A stretch of 11,234 nt of DNA from Bacteroidota bacterium (GCA_023433755.1 JAEYUA010000194.1:1-11234), one strand, 5' to 3'. Positions 1 through 7,264 are shown, counted from the stretch's first letter. Program-made: numbers and translations. Notes: generated by a model not told the origin, from the sequence alone.

Positions 1-260
1 AAGCAGCACTCATCTTTGAAAGCGGGTCGGCATCAGGATTGGATTATGTGATTGGGGTGCAGGCACCATTGGCACTGAGAGTGAAACGTGTGATGGACCG
101 TGACCATGTATCGAGAGAGGATGTGTACAGCCGTATCAACCGGCAGTTGGATGAGAACATCAAAATGAAACTCTGCGATTTTATTATAGTGAATGATGAA
201 CAGCAAATGTTGATTCCGCAGATCCTTGAATTGCATGGAAATCTTTTACGGCAAGCTTAA
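1..260 (+). CDS. coaE: Dephospho-CoA kinase, C-terminal part (5' end outside window)
   Basis: CoaE phosphorylates the 3'-hydroxyl of dephospho-CoA with ATP, the last step of coenzyme A synthesis, in the cytoplasm. Only about the last 85 codons are visible, read from base 3 to a TAA at 258-260. The visible chain starts AALIFESGSASGLDYVIGV, which fits the family's 'P-L-L-F-E ... D-x-V-I-x-V' strand. It continues with A-P-L-A-L-R-V-K-R-V-M-D-R-D, the arginine-rich lid (R-x-x-x-R-D), then an S-R-E-D helix, R-I-N-R-Q, and a late CDFIIVND, matching the conserved 'A-D-x-V-I-x-N' strand near the C-terminus. The N-terminal P-loop lies upstream of the window, so integrity of the whole gene cannot be judged. 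The end is at the normal place for the family. It converges on the aminotransferase gene at 427-1614. Confidence 0.88.
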   Translation, partial: AALIFESGSASGLDYVIGVQAPLALRVKRVMDRDHVSREDVYSRINRQLDENIKMKLCDFIIVNDEQQMLIPQILELHGNLLRQA

Positions 261-426
261 TTGATTCACTTTCATAATTGAAATTAACCGCTAAGGACGC
301 CAAGGACGCAGAGATCGCGCAAAGAAAATTCGAAAATACTTTGCGTTTTCTTTGGGGTTACAATTATGTATTTACCGCAATCCAGTTCTCTGCGTTCTAT
401 GGGTTTTAACTACTTTAAATAAGAAT
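261..426. repeat. Convergent spacer with an imperfect inverted ACCGC-type repeat
   Basis: This 166-base spacer separates two converging genes. The left arm (284-328) starts ttaaccgctaaggacgcc and contains a 9-base near-tandem unit (AAGGACGCC, AAGGACGCA). CAAAGAAAA at 320-328 is the exact reverse complement of TTTTCTTTG at 346-354. Further right, tctctgcgttctatgg (about 389-404) approximates the reverse complement of ccaaggacgcagaga in the left arm. The whole spacer can therefore fold as a long imperfect hairpin. The ACCGC-plus-A-rich theme recurs at 9658-9765. I see no credible gene here. It might act as a two-way transcription end or be a non-autonomous repeat; neither is shown. Confidence 0.6.
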
Positions 427-1614
427 TCAACTCAATTTTGCGAGGGCAGATTTTATCCGCTCCATTCCTTTTTCAATATTGGCCATATTGTTGGCAAAAG
501 AAATCCTAATACACCGGTCATCACCAAAAGCAGATCCTGTAACGGTGCTTACATGACCCTTATTCAATAAATACATGCAGAGATCATCGGCATTCTTGAT
601 CACTTCTTCCCCATCAGTCTTTCCAAAATAATAATCCACGCAGGGAAAAGCATAAAAGGCGCCATCAGGCTCCGCGAACTCAAAACCTTTGATCTCTTTC
701 ATCAGCTCATTCATGCGGGCACGTCTTTTTGAAAATTCTTTGATCATTTCCTTTGTAGCATCCAGGGGCCCGGTAAGCGCAACAATGGCGGCCCTTTGTG
801 TAACGGCATTGGTACCACTCGTAAATTGTCCCTGGAGTTTCTCACAGGCTTTGGCAATTTCAGGACTGGCAGCCAGGTATCCAAGCCTCCAGCCGGTCAT
901 GGCAAAACCTTTACTCAGGCCATTGATCACAACAGTCCTTTCTTTCATGCCTTCGATGCGGGCAATGCTTTCATGTGCGCCTGCATAGTTGATGTATTCA
1001 TAGATCTCGTCGGAGATCACGATTACCTGTGGATTTTTATTGAAAACGGCTGCCAGGCCTTCCAGTTCTTTCCGGGAATAAACTGCACCGCTCGGGTTGC
1101 AGGGAGAAGAAAAGATAAAAAGCCGGGTCTTGGGTGTAATGGCAGCTTCCAGTTGGGCAGGTGTGATTTTGTAGCCCTGGTCAAGGGTTGTCTGCATTAG
1201 TTTCACTTCTCCCTGGGCCAGTTGCACCAGGGCTGCATAGGTCACCCAGAAGGGTGTGGGAATCAGCACCTCGTCTCCTTTGTCCACAATGGCAAGGATG
1301 GCATTGGCCAGGCTTTGCTTGGCGCCGGTTGACACCACTATGTTTTCCGGGCTGTACTCAAGCCCGTTGTCTCTTTTCAGTTTTTCACAGACCGCCTGGC
1401 GGAGCTCCAGGTACCCGGAAACGGGTGTATAATGACTCCAGTTTTCATCGATCGCCTTTTTAGCGGCTTCCTTGATATGGGCGGGGGTATCAAAATCAGG
1501 TTCTCCCAGGCTGAGGTCAACAATATCAATGCCTTTTGCCCTGAGCTCCCGGCCAAGCCTTGCCATCTTGAGAGTCTCCGGTTCACTAAAACGATCGAGA
1601 ATGGATGATAACAT
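427..1614 (-). CDS. Class I PLP-dependent aminotransferase (AspC-like, subgroup Ib)
   Basis: This predicted cytoplasmic fold-type I aminotransferase has 395 residues, the normal family length. It would move an amino group between an amino acid and a 2-oxo acid; aspartate/oxaloacetate or an aromatic or prephenate substrate is likely. Visible active-site landmarks are SLGEPDFDTP (35-44), H61-Y62, N173 in CNPSG, D202 and Y205 in SDEIYEY, the PLP lysine K235 in SKGFAMTGWRLG, R243, and R370 in CIRISFA for the substrate alpha-carboxylate. The SKxFxMTGWRxG signature is that of the Ib aspartate aminotransferases. I chose the ATG at 1612-1614 (MLSSILDRF) over an in-frame start at 1710. The protein then begins where homologues do, and a TATTTTTG promoter box lies 24 bases upstream, inside the would-be extension. 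Substrate specificity cannot be settled from motifs, so no gene symbol is given. It is divergent from secDF. Confidence 0.9.
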   Translation of the reverse strand: MLSSILDRFSEPETLKMARLGRELRAKGIDIVDLSLGEPDFDTPAHIKEAAKKAIDENWSHYTPVSGYLELRQAVCEKLKRDNGLEYSPENIVVSTGAKQSLANAILAIVDKGDEVLIPTPFWVTYAALVQLAQGEVKLMQTTLDQGYKITPAQLEAAITPKTRLFIFSSPCNPSGAVYSRKELEGLAAVFNKNPQVIVISDEIYEYINYAGAHESIARIEGMKERTVVINGLSKGFAMTGWRLGYLAASPEIAKACEKLQGQFTSGTNAVTQRAAIVALTGPLDATKEMIKEFSKRRARMNELMKEIKGFEFAEPDGAFYAFPCVDYYFGKTDGEEVIKNADDLCMYLLNKGHVSTVTGSAFGDDRCIRISFANNMANIEKGMERIKSALAKLS

Positions 1615-1638
1615 TATGTGGTTGGTTTGATGGAGATT

Positions 1639-1646
1639 CAAAAATA
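1639..1646 (-). promoter_or_regulatory. Bacteroidota -7 box for the aminotransferase gene
   Basis: On the minus strand the bases read TATTTTTG, a full match to the Bacteroidota primary-sigma -7 consensus TAnnTTTG. The box ends 24 bases before the chosen ATG (1614), leaving a leader of roughly 15-20 bases. No clear TTTG -33 element is visible about 20 bases upstream, so the call rests on the -7 box and its position. Confidence 0.55.
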
Positions 1647-1819
1647 GGAGTTTAAAGTCTGAACCTGGATTTGTGGATTTTTGGATCCGGAAGAAAGGAA
1701 TAACGATCAATTAGCGGCCAGGAAAAATCGGACAGGCCTGGCTTCGATCGTATATGATTTTAAATCTTCAGGTATTAAGATTCCGTCCCTCTTTTCTTTT
1801 CGGCTTAGCTTGAAACCCC

Positions 1820-1854
1820 TTTTGAATTTTACCTTTTGACTTTTGCCTTTTCCA
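1820..1854. repeat. Phased heptamer array, five TTTTNNN units
   Basis: Five consecutive 7-base units each begin with TTTT: TTTTGAA, TTTTACC, TTTTGAC, TTTTGCC, TTTTCCA, starting at 1820, 1827, 1834, 1841 and 1848. Read on the minus strand they are NNNAAAA units that include GTCAAAA and GGCAAAA, the same words as the array at 5043-5111. The period is exact while the last three bases vary, so it is a degenerate tandem repeat rather than simple slippage of one unit. Confidence 0.7.
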
Positions 1855-1949
1855 GCCTTTTCTTTAAAATATCTGTAAATCCCCATGAACAGGCCTTTTC
1901 AGCCGTTCAAACCGCTTATAATTAAAGGCAGGATATAAGGTGAAAAAAC

Positions 1950-1957
1950 TATCTTTG
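1950..1957 (+). promoter_or_regulatory. Bacteroidota -7 box for secDF
   Basis: TATCTTTG matches TAnnTTTG in full and ends 23 bases before the ATG at 1981. The predicted transcript would start a few bases downstream and have a short leader without a Shine-Dalgarno sequence, as is usual in this phylum. A -33 TTTG is not evident. Confidence 0.6.
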
Positions 1958-1980
1958 CCAACTCTTAAAAAACCGTGTAT

Positions 1981-4900
1981 ATGCAATTGAAAGGCCTGGT
2001 TCGCTTTTTTACCATTTTGCTGATCCTTTATTCGATCTACGAATTATCCTTTACCTGGGTAGTGCGTAACCATGAGAACAATCAGATGGCGAATGCCGAA
2101 AGACTGGTAAAAGCTAACTTTCCCGATGCTGACAGTGCCACCAAAGCCAACGTCACCGACTCTATCTACAAAAAACTGCTGAACGACACCGGAGATGAAA
2201 CCGTGCATTATGGTTTTACAGGCGCCATCAGCTACGACAAAGCCAAACAGAACGAATTGAACCTGGGTCTTGACCTGAAAGGCGGTATCAATGTAAGCCT
2301 GGAAGTAGACCTTTCCGGCCTGGTACGTACCATGGCCAACAATTCAAAAGACCCACGCTTTTTGAAAGCTATCGAGAACGCCAATGCCAGGAAGGCAACC
2401 AGCGGTTCCGACTTCATCACCCTCTTCATTGAAGAATACAAAAAACAAAATCCTGACGGACGCCTGGCCGCTTTGTTCTCTGCTGCCAACAGCGACAGGA
2501 TCAAACCGGGTGATTCCGATGCCAAGGTGGAAAGCGAGATCCGCAAATCCGCCAACGAAGCGTTCGACATCACTTATAATAAACTGGTGCAGCGTATCGA
2601 CCAGTTTGGAGTAGCACAGCCCAATATCAATCCTGACAGCGAACGTGATATCATTACGGTTGAACTGCCGGGTGTGCAGGATATTGAAAGGGTGCGTACC
2701 AACCTCCAGTCATCTGCCAACCTGCAGTTCTGGGAAGTGTACCGCGATGATGAACTGATGCCTTACTGGGCTGCCGCCGAACAGGCTTACAGCAATTTTG
2801 TCAACGGTACCACTCCTGCAGTTACTCCTGATAGTTCTGCGGCCACTGTTGACAGCGCAGGTAATCCTGTAGCCAAAACTGATTCGGCTGCCAATCCCAA
2901 TAACAACCAGGTTTCCCTGGCTGCTGCCTTCCCTGAACTGGCCGCATCGGGCTACCGTGAAATCTCTTTGAGAGATTCAGCGGAATTCCGTTCTGTATTA
3001 CGCAATGTAATCCTGAAAGCTTTCCCGCCGGATGCCAAGGTTCTTTTTGGTATTCCCGCACTGGTAAATAACGTAAGAAGCAAGAATATCCCAATCTACG
3101 TGATCAGGACCAAGGGCAGCGACAAAGCCCCCATCGAAGGTGATGTGGTTGTTTCAGCCAGCCAGGTCTTTGACCCGGTTACCAACAAGCCTGTTGTTTC
3201 CATGGATATGAACCATGGTGGTTCTCTCAAATGGGAGACCATGACAGAAACCAGCTTCAATGAAAAAAGACCCATCGCTATTGTAGTGGATGATATCGTT
3301 TATTCCGCTCCTGTTGCCAATGATGGTAAGATCACCGGGGGACGTACTTCCATCTCCGGTAATTTCTCTTTGGAAGAAGCACAGGACCTTGCCAACATCC
3401 TCAAGATCGGACGCCTCTCCGCCCCTGCCCGCATAGTACAGGAGCAGGTAGTGGGACCAACCCTGGGTGAAGACGCTATTGTTGGTGGTATCACTGCCTT
3501 TGTAGTGTCCTTTATTGTGATCTTCCTGCTGATGCTTATCTATTATAACACCAGCGGATGGGTAGCCAATATTGCTCTTGTTCTCAACCTGCTTTTCACC
3601 ATTGGGGTGCTTACAGGCCTGGGCGCCACTCTTACAGCACCGGGTATCGCTGGTCTGGTACTTACCATTGGTATGGCGGTTGACACCAACGTATTGATTT
3701 ATGAAAGGATTAAGGAAGAACTCACGCGGGGCAAAAGTTATATACAGGCGGTGAATGATGGTTATAAACGTTCACTTCCCCCGGTATTGGACGGACACAT
3801 CACCACTTTACTTACAGCTATCATTCTTTTCTCATTCGGACTGGGACCTGTAAAAGGTTTCGCTACCACGCAGATCATTGGTCTTTTACTTTCCCTTTTC
3901 TGTGGTATCCTCGTGAGCCGCTGGGTAACTGAATGGTTCACCAGCAAAAAGCGTCACCTGCAATATTTCACTCCCGTATCAAGGAAAATTTTCCAGCATG
4001 CCAATTTTAAATTTATTGAGAAAAGAAAGATCGCTTATGCCATCTCCTTCGTGGTGATTGCATTGGGTATAGGCGCTTTCTTCAATGGTTTTGACTATGG
4101 CGTGGAGTTCAAAGGAGGACGCAGCTACCAGGTTCGTTTTGACCAGACGCCAAACATTGAGCAGATCCGCGAGGACCTTGCACAGACCTTTGGTGAATCA
4201 CCAATCATTAAAACCATTGGTAATAACCAGCAACTGGATATTACTACGGCTTACCTGATCGACAATCCTTCACCTGACGCGGGTGTGCAGGTACAAAGAA
4301 AATTATATGAAGGACTTGCGAAACATTTACCTGCCGGGTTGACCTTCGAAGAATTCAATACCAAAAAATACCAGCTTGGTTCCACTACGGTATTACCAAC
4401 CATCTCTGATGATTTGGTTGATGGTGCCAAATGGGCAACGATCTGGTCTTTATTATTGATCTCTTTATACATTTTCATCCGCTTCCGCGACTGGAGGTAT
4501 TCACTGGGTACGCTGGCAGCACTTTTCCATGATGTTATTGTAACCCTTATTGTGTTTTCATTCGCAAGGGAGATTGTTCCCTTCCCACTGGAAATTGACC
4601 AGCATTTCATCGCGGCCATCCTCACAGTGATCGGTTTCTCCATGAATGATACAGTGGTAATCTTTGACCGTATCAGGGAATATAGCAGGCAGATGACAGG
4701 ACAAACCAAAGAGGTGATCATCAACCGTGCCATCAACGATACAATGAGCCGTACGATCATGACCTCACTGACCGTGTTTCTTACCATCCTCATCCTCTTC
4801 CTGGTAGGTGGTGAAGTAACAAAAGGATTCGCTTTCGCGATGCTGATCGGTGTACTGGTTGGTATCTATTCTTCCGTATTTGTTGCGGCTCCCGTACTGG

Positions 4901-4989
4901 TTGACCTGGGTGGTAAAAAAGCATTTAATGATGCTGCTGCCGCTCCGGAGAAAAAACCTGTATCAAAGCCTGAGACAGTTAAACATTAA
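1981..4989 (+). CDS. secDF: Protein translocase SecDF (fused SecD and SecF)
   Basis: This inner-membrane partner of SecYEG uses the proton gradient to pull exported proteins across the membrane. The 1002-residue chain fuses SecD and SecF, each with six expected membrane helices. TM1 lies near residues 5-27, then a large periplasmic P1 domain with DLKGG at 98-102 and SISGNFSLEEA before the membrane. SecD TM2-6 span about 500-654. SecF follows with TM1 at 684-703, its FDYGVEFKGG motif at 704-713, and TM2-6 at 815-975. The proton-relay residues known in Thermus SecDF (D340, D637, R671) correspond to D568 in VDTN, D890 in SMNDTVVIFDR and R924 in TMSRTIM. Residues 275-310 are an Ala/Ser/Thr/Asp/Pro/Asn-rich linker inside P1. 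A GTG at 1975 is in frame, but the ATG at 1981 gives MQLKGLVRFF, the typical beginning. The gene appears monocistronic between its own promoter and a terminator. Confidence 0.97.
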   Translation: MQLKGLVRFFTILLILYSIYELSFTWVVRNHENNQMANAERLVKANFPDADSATKANVTDSIYKKLLNDTGDETVHYGFTGAISYDKAKQNELNLGLDLKGGINVSLEVDLSGLVRTMANNSKDPRFLKAIENANARKATSGSDFITLFIEEYKKQNPDGRLAALFSAANSDRIKPGDSDAKVESEIRKSANEAFDITYNKLVQRIDQFGVAQPNINPDSERDIITVELPGVQDIERVRTNLQSSANLQFWEVYRDDELMPYWAAAEQAYSNFVNGTTPAVTPDSSAATVDSAGNPVAKTDSAANPNNNQVSLAAAFPELAASGYREISLRDSAEFRSVLRNVILKAFPPDAKVLFGIPALVNNVRSKNIPIYVIRTKGSDKAPIEGDVVVSASQVFDPVTNKPVVSMDMNHGGSLKWETMTETSFNEKRPIAIVVDDIVYSAPVANDGKITGGRTSISGNFSLEEAQDLANILKIGRLSAPARIVQEQVVGPTLGEDAIVGGITAFVVSFIVIFLLMLIYYNTSGWVANIALVLNLLFTIGVLTGLGATLTAPGIAGLVLTIGMAVDTNVLIYERIKEELTRGKSYIQAVNDGYKRSLPPVLDGHITTLLTAIILFSFGLGPVKGFATTQIIGLLLSLFCGILVSRWVTEWFTSKKRHLQYFTPVSRKIFQHANFKFIEKRKIAYAISFVVIALGIGAFFNGFDYGVEFKGGRSYQVRFDQTPNIEQIREDLAQTFGESPIIKTIGNNQQLDITTAYLIDNPSPDAGVQVQRKLYEGLAKHLPAGLTFEEFNTKKYQLGSTTVLPTISDDLVDGAKWATIWSLLLISLYIFIRFRDWRYSLGTLAALFHDVIVTLIVFSFAREIVPFPLEIDQHFIAAILTVIGFSMNDTVVIFDRIREYSRQMTGQTKEVIINRAINDTMSRTIMTSLTVFLTILILFLVGGEVTKGFAFAMLIGVLVGIYSSVFVAAPVLVDLGGKKAFNDAAAAPEKKPVSKPETVKH

Positions 4990-5011
4990 TTTATCAGAAT
5001 TGAATACAAAG

Positions 5012-5037
5012 AGCCCTGCAGGAATGCGGGGCTTTTT
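5012..5037 (+). terminator. Rho-independent terminator of secDF
   Basis: AGCCCTGC (5012-5019) pairs with GCGGGGCT (5026-5033) across a six-base loop, with one T-G wobble, and runs directly into a T tract (5033-5037). It lies 22 bases after the secDF stop, and separates secDF from the next two genes. Confidence 0.88.
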
Positions 5038-5042
5038 CATAA

Positions 5043-5111
5043 GTCAAAAATCAAGTCAAAAGTCAAAAGTCAAAAGTCAAAACCTCGAAGGGCAAAAGCC
5101 AATGGCCAATG
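5043..5111. repeat. Heptamer array: GTCAAAA units followed by GCCAATG units
   Basis: GTCAAAA occurs at 5043-5049, a shortened unit follows, then four perfect copies at 5055-5082. After eight bases come GGCAAAA (5091-5097) and two perfect GCCAATG copies (5098-5111), again with a period of seven. It lies between the secDF terminator and the promoter at 5152-5159. It shares words with the array at 1820-1854. The reading frame of the next gene stays open across it, but the promoter position argues that it is not translated. Confidence 0.8.
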
Positions 5112-5151
5112 GCTATCAGCTAAAGGCCTCTCCCCTTTCCCTCCATCAGAC

Positions 5152-5159
5152 TATATTTG
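5152..5159 (+). promoter_or_regulatory. Bacteroidota -7 box for the small membrane protein / mutase operon
   Basis: TATATTTG is a full match to TAnnTTTG and ends 17 bases before the ATG at 5177. It supports that ATG over any upstream start, because an upstream start would place the promoter, the heptamer array and the secDF terminator inside the coding region. Confidence 0.6.
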
Positions 5160-5176
5160 CACACAACATTTTACCA

Positions 5177-5686
5177 ATGGATCAATCTACGATCGCTCTT
5201 GTTATTTCCATCATTGCCCTGCTGGTATCCATCTTTGTTTATTACAGTTCCAGGCTATGGAAAGATGAAGAAGAAAAAGCACCGGAGACCAATTTCACTA
5301 CCCGTCCCCTGCAACTGCAGGCTTATGAAAGGCTGGTTATTTTGTGTGAAAGGATCTCACTGCCCAGCCTTATCAGCCGGGTGAGCCAGCCAGGTTTAAG
5401 TGCCAGGGAAATGCAGGTCTACCTGATTGAAACCATCAAGCAGGAATTTGAATACAACATCTCACAACAGGTTTACGTAAGCACCATCGCCTGGGATGCC
5501 GTCCGCAACCTGCGTGACCAGAATATGCTCATCATTAACCAGATCTCCAATGTAATGCCGCCCGATGCAAAATCCAGCGACCTCAATAAGCAATTACTGG
5601 AAGTGGTGATGAGCCAGCAGGAAAAAGCCATGCATTCCATTGTACTGGAAACACTCAACCATGAAGCTAAACAACTCATGAAATAA
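5177..5686 (+). CDS. Small single-helix membrane protein of unknown function, upstream of the mutase
   Basis: I do not recognise a named function. The 169-residue protein starts MDQSTIALVISIIALLVSIF, one hydrophobic helix (about residues 5-24) followed by YYSSRLWKDEEEKA. The basic and acidic residues after the helix suggest an N-out/C-in anchor or an uncleaved signal anchor. The remaining 130 residues are mostly helical by composition: LQLQAYERLVILCERI (45-60), a Leu-rich stretch, SAREMQVYLIETIKQEFEYN (75-94) and a C-terminal amphipathic helix ending LNHEAKQLMK. There are no cysteine pairs, nucleotide-binding motifs or catalytic signatures. Proteins with the 'LQAYERL...ERI' feature occur in Bacteroidota as far as I recall. 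It ends 20 bases before the mutase start with no terminator between, so the two are probably co-transcribed from the box at 5152. A role tied to the mutase is only suggested by position. Confidence 0.82.
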   Translation: MDQSTIALVISIIALLVSIFVYYSSRLWKDEEEKAPETNFTTRPLQLQAYERLVILCERISLPSLISRVSQPGLSAREMQVYLIETIKQEFEYNISQQVYVSTIAWDAVRNLRDQNMLIINQISNVMPPDAKSSDLNKQLLEVVMSQQEKAMHSIVLETLNHEAKQLMK

Positions 5687-5706
5687 ATTGCAGGCAGGAA
5701 TTTCTT

Positions 5707-7260
5707 ATGGAGGAAAAAAAAATTTTTACGGATAGCGGCATTGAGATCAGGAAACTGTATTCAGATGCAGTGTCCATGAATGAAATGCCGGGACAATATC
5801 CATTCACCCGCGGTGTGCAGGAAGATATGTACCGGGGGCGCCTGTGGACCATGAGGCAGTATGCCGGTTTTTCAACAGCGGCCGAAAGCAATAAACGTTA
5901 TCATTACCTGCTTTCACAAGGAGTGAGCGGACTCAGTGTGGCCTTTGACCTGCCTACACAGATTGGATATGATAGTGACCACCCGCTATCTGAAGGAGAA
6001 GTAGGCAAAGTGGGTGTGGCCATCGATTCGCTGGATGATATTGAAACCTTATTTCACAATATCAAACTGGAATCCGTTTCCACCTCCATGACCATCAATG
6101 CAACTTCTTTCATCCTTCTCTCCTTTTATGTGGCCCAGGCTAAAAAGCAGGGGGCTGATCTTTCAAAGATTTCGGGAACCATTCAGAATGATATACTGAA
6201 AGAATATGCGGCGAGGGGCACCTATATCTATCCACCCAAACCTTCCATGCGCATCATCACAGATATTTTTGAATGGTGCAGCAGGGAATTACCCAAATGG
6301 AATACCATTTCCATTTCCGGTTATCATATCCGTGAAGCCGGGAGCACCGCTGTACAGGAAATCGCATTTACTTTAAGTAACGGTAAGGCCTATGTGCAGG
6401 CGGCACTGGAAAAAGGATTAGATATTAATGTATTTGGAAAAAGACTTTCATTCTTTTTCAATTCACACAATCATTTATTTGAAGAAGTAGCCAAGTTCCG
6501 TGCGGCACGCCGCATGTGGGCGGCCATCATGAAAGAGCTGGGCGCAACTGATCCCAAGGCCATGATGCTGCGCTTTCATACCCAAACAGGTGGCAGCACC
6601 CTTACAGCGCAGCAGCCCTTAAATAATATTTCCCGGGTGACCATCCAGACACTGGCAGCAGTGCTGGGAGGCACGCAATCGCTTCACACCAATGGATATG
6701 ATGAAGCGCTGAGTCTCCCTACTGAAGAAGCAGCACGCATTGCCCTGCGCACGCAGCAGGTGGTTGCATTTGAAAGTGGAGCGGCAGACACGGTAGATCC
6801 GCTGGCCGGTTCTTTTTTTGTTGAGCAACTAACCAGTGAAATGGAAAGCAGGGCCTGGGAGCTGGTACATAAGATTGATGCCATGGGCGGAAGTGTAAAT
6901 GCCATCGAACAGGGGTTCATCCAGGAAGAGATTGCAAAAAGCGCTTACGATTACCAGCGAAAGGTTGAATCAAAAGAAAAGATTATTGTGGGAATGAACC
7001 AGTTCACCGTGAACGAGGAACCGCACATCAATATTTTAAAAGTTGATGACAGCATCCGTGATGAACAGGTAAAACGCCTGCATGTATTGAAGCAAAACCG
7101 CAATGCAGGGAAAGCCGCTCAAAGTCTTACCCTGATCCGGGAAAAAGCTGTATTGAATGAAAACCTGATGCCCGCTGTGATTGAAGGAGTGGAAAATCAT
7201 TGCACCCTTGGAGAAATTGCTGGTGAATTGCGAGAGGTATTTGGAGAATACAAATCATAA
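5707..7260 (+). CDS. Methylmalonyl-CoA mutase catalytic (large) subunit without B12-binding domain
   Basis: This cytoplasmic acyl-CoA mutase catalyses the adenosylcobalamin-dependent carbon-skeleton rearrangement between methylmalonyl-CoA and succinyl-CoA, linking propionate metabolism to the TCA cycle. The 517 residues cover only the TIM-barrel substrate domain. Family motifs are LWTMRQYAGFSTAAESN (46-62), GLSVAFDLPTQIGYDSDHP (75-93), GTIQNDILKEY (157-167), TYIYPPKPSMRI (172-183), SISGYHIREAGST (202-214) and TQSLHTNGYDEALSLPT (323-339). Numbering runs 37 behind the Propionibacterium enzyme. Y52, R170 and H207 therefore match Y89, R207 and H244, the methylmalonyl-CoA set rather than the Phe/Gln pair of isobutyryl-CoA mutase; A79 is also mutase-like. 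The chain ends at VFGEYKS, just where the C-terminal cobalamin domain would begin. No DxHxxG motif is present, so a separate small subunit is expected elsewhere. It is the second gene of a two-gene unit. Confidence 0.93.
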   Translation: MEEKKIFTDSGIEIRKLYSDAVSMNEMPGQYPFTRGVQEDMYRGRLWTMRQYAGFSTAAESNKRYHYLLSQGVSGLSVAFDLPTQIGYDSDHPLSEGEVGKVGVAIDSLDDIETLFHNIKLESVSTSMTINATSFILLSFYVAQAKKQGADLSKISGTIQNDILKEYAARGTYIYPPKPSMRIITDIFEWCSRELPKWNTISISGYHIREAGSTAVQEIAFTLSNGKAYVQAALEKGLDINVFGKRLSFFFNSHNHLFEEVAKFRAARRMWAAIMKELGATDPKAMMLRFHTQTGGSTLTAQQPLNNISRVTIQTLAAVLGGTQSLHTNGYDEALSLPTEEAARIALRTQQVVAFESGAADTVDPLAGSFFVEQLTSEMESRAWELVHKIDAMGGSVNAIEQGFIQEEIAKSAYDYQRKVESKEKIIVGMNQFTVNEEPHINILKVDDSIRDEQVKRLHVLKQNRNAGKAAQSLTLIREKAVLNENLMPAVIEGVENHCTLGEIAGELREVFGEYKS

Positions 7261-7264
7261 AGAA

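Larger units (their letters stand above)
1615..1980. other. Divergent intergenic region (aminotransferase / secDF)
   Basis: This 366-base spacer holds two outward-facing TAnnTTTG boxes (1639-1646 minus, 1950-1957 plus) and a phased TTTT-led heptamer array (1820-1854), listed separately. The stretch 1690-1815 contains an 8-base palindrome CAGGCCTG near 1733 and no ORF that looks coding. I see no riboswitch-like structure or recognisable operator. Confidence 0.6.

Noticed and set aside
796..1463. Several plus-strand open frames across the aminotransferase gene
   Set aside because: They are antisense to a well-conserved enzyme and show no protein-like motifs.
1615..1710. A 32-residue N-terminal extension of the aminotransferase
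   Set aside because: It includes the likely promoter box and is not needed: MLSSILDRF is a normal beginning for the family.
4251..4793. A 180-codon open frame antisense to secDF
   Set aside because: It lies entirely within conserved SecF coding sequence, has no family resemblance and looks like a codon-bias shadow.
5043..5111. Heptamer array considered as a CRISPR or an iteron origin
   Set aside because: Units are only seven bases without spacers, and there is no replication or cas gene nearby.
4850..5176. An open frame that would extend the small membrane protein upstream into the end of secDF
   Set aside because: The extension crosses the secDF coding end, its terminator, the heptamer array and the TATATTTG promoter box; the ATG at 5177 opens a clean N-terminal helix.
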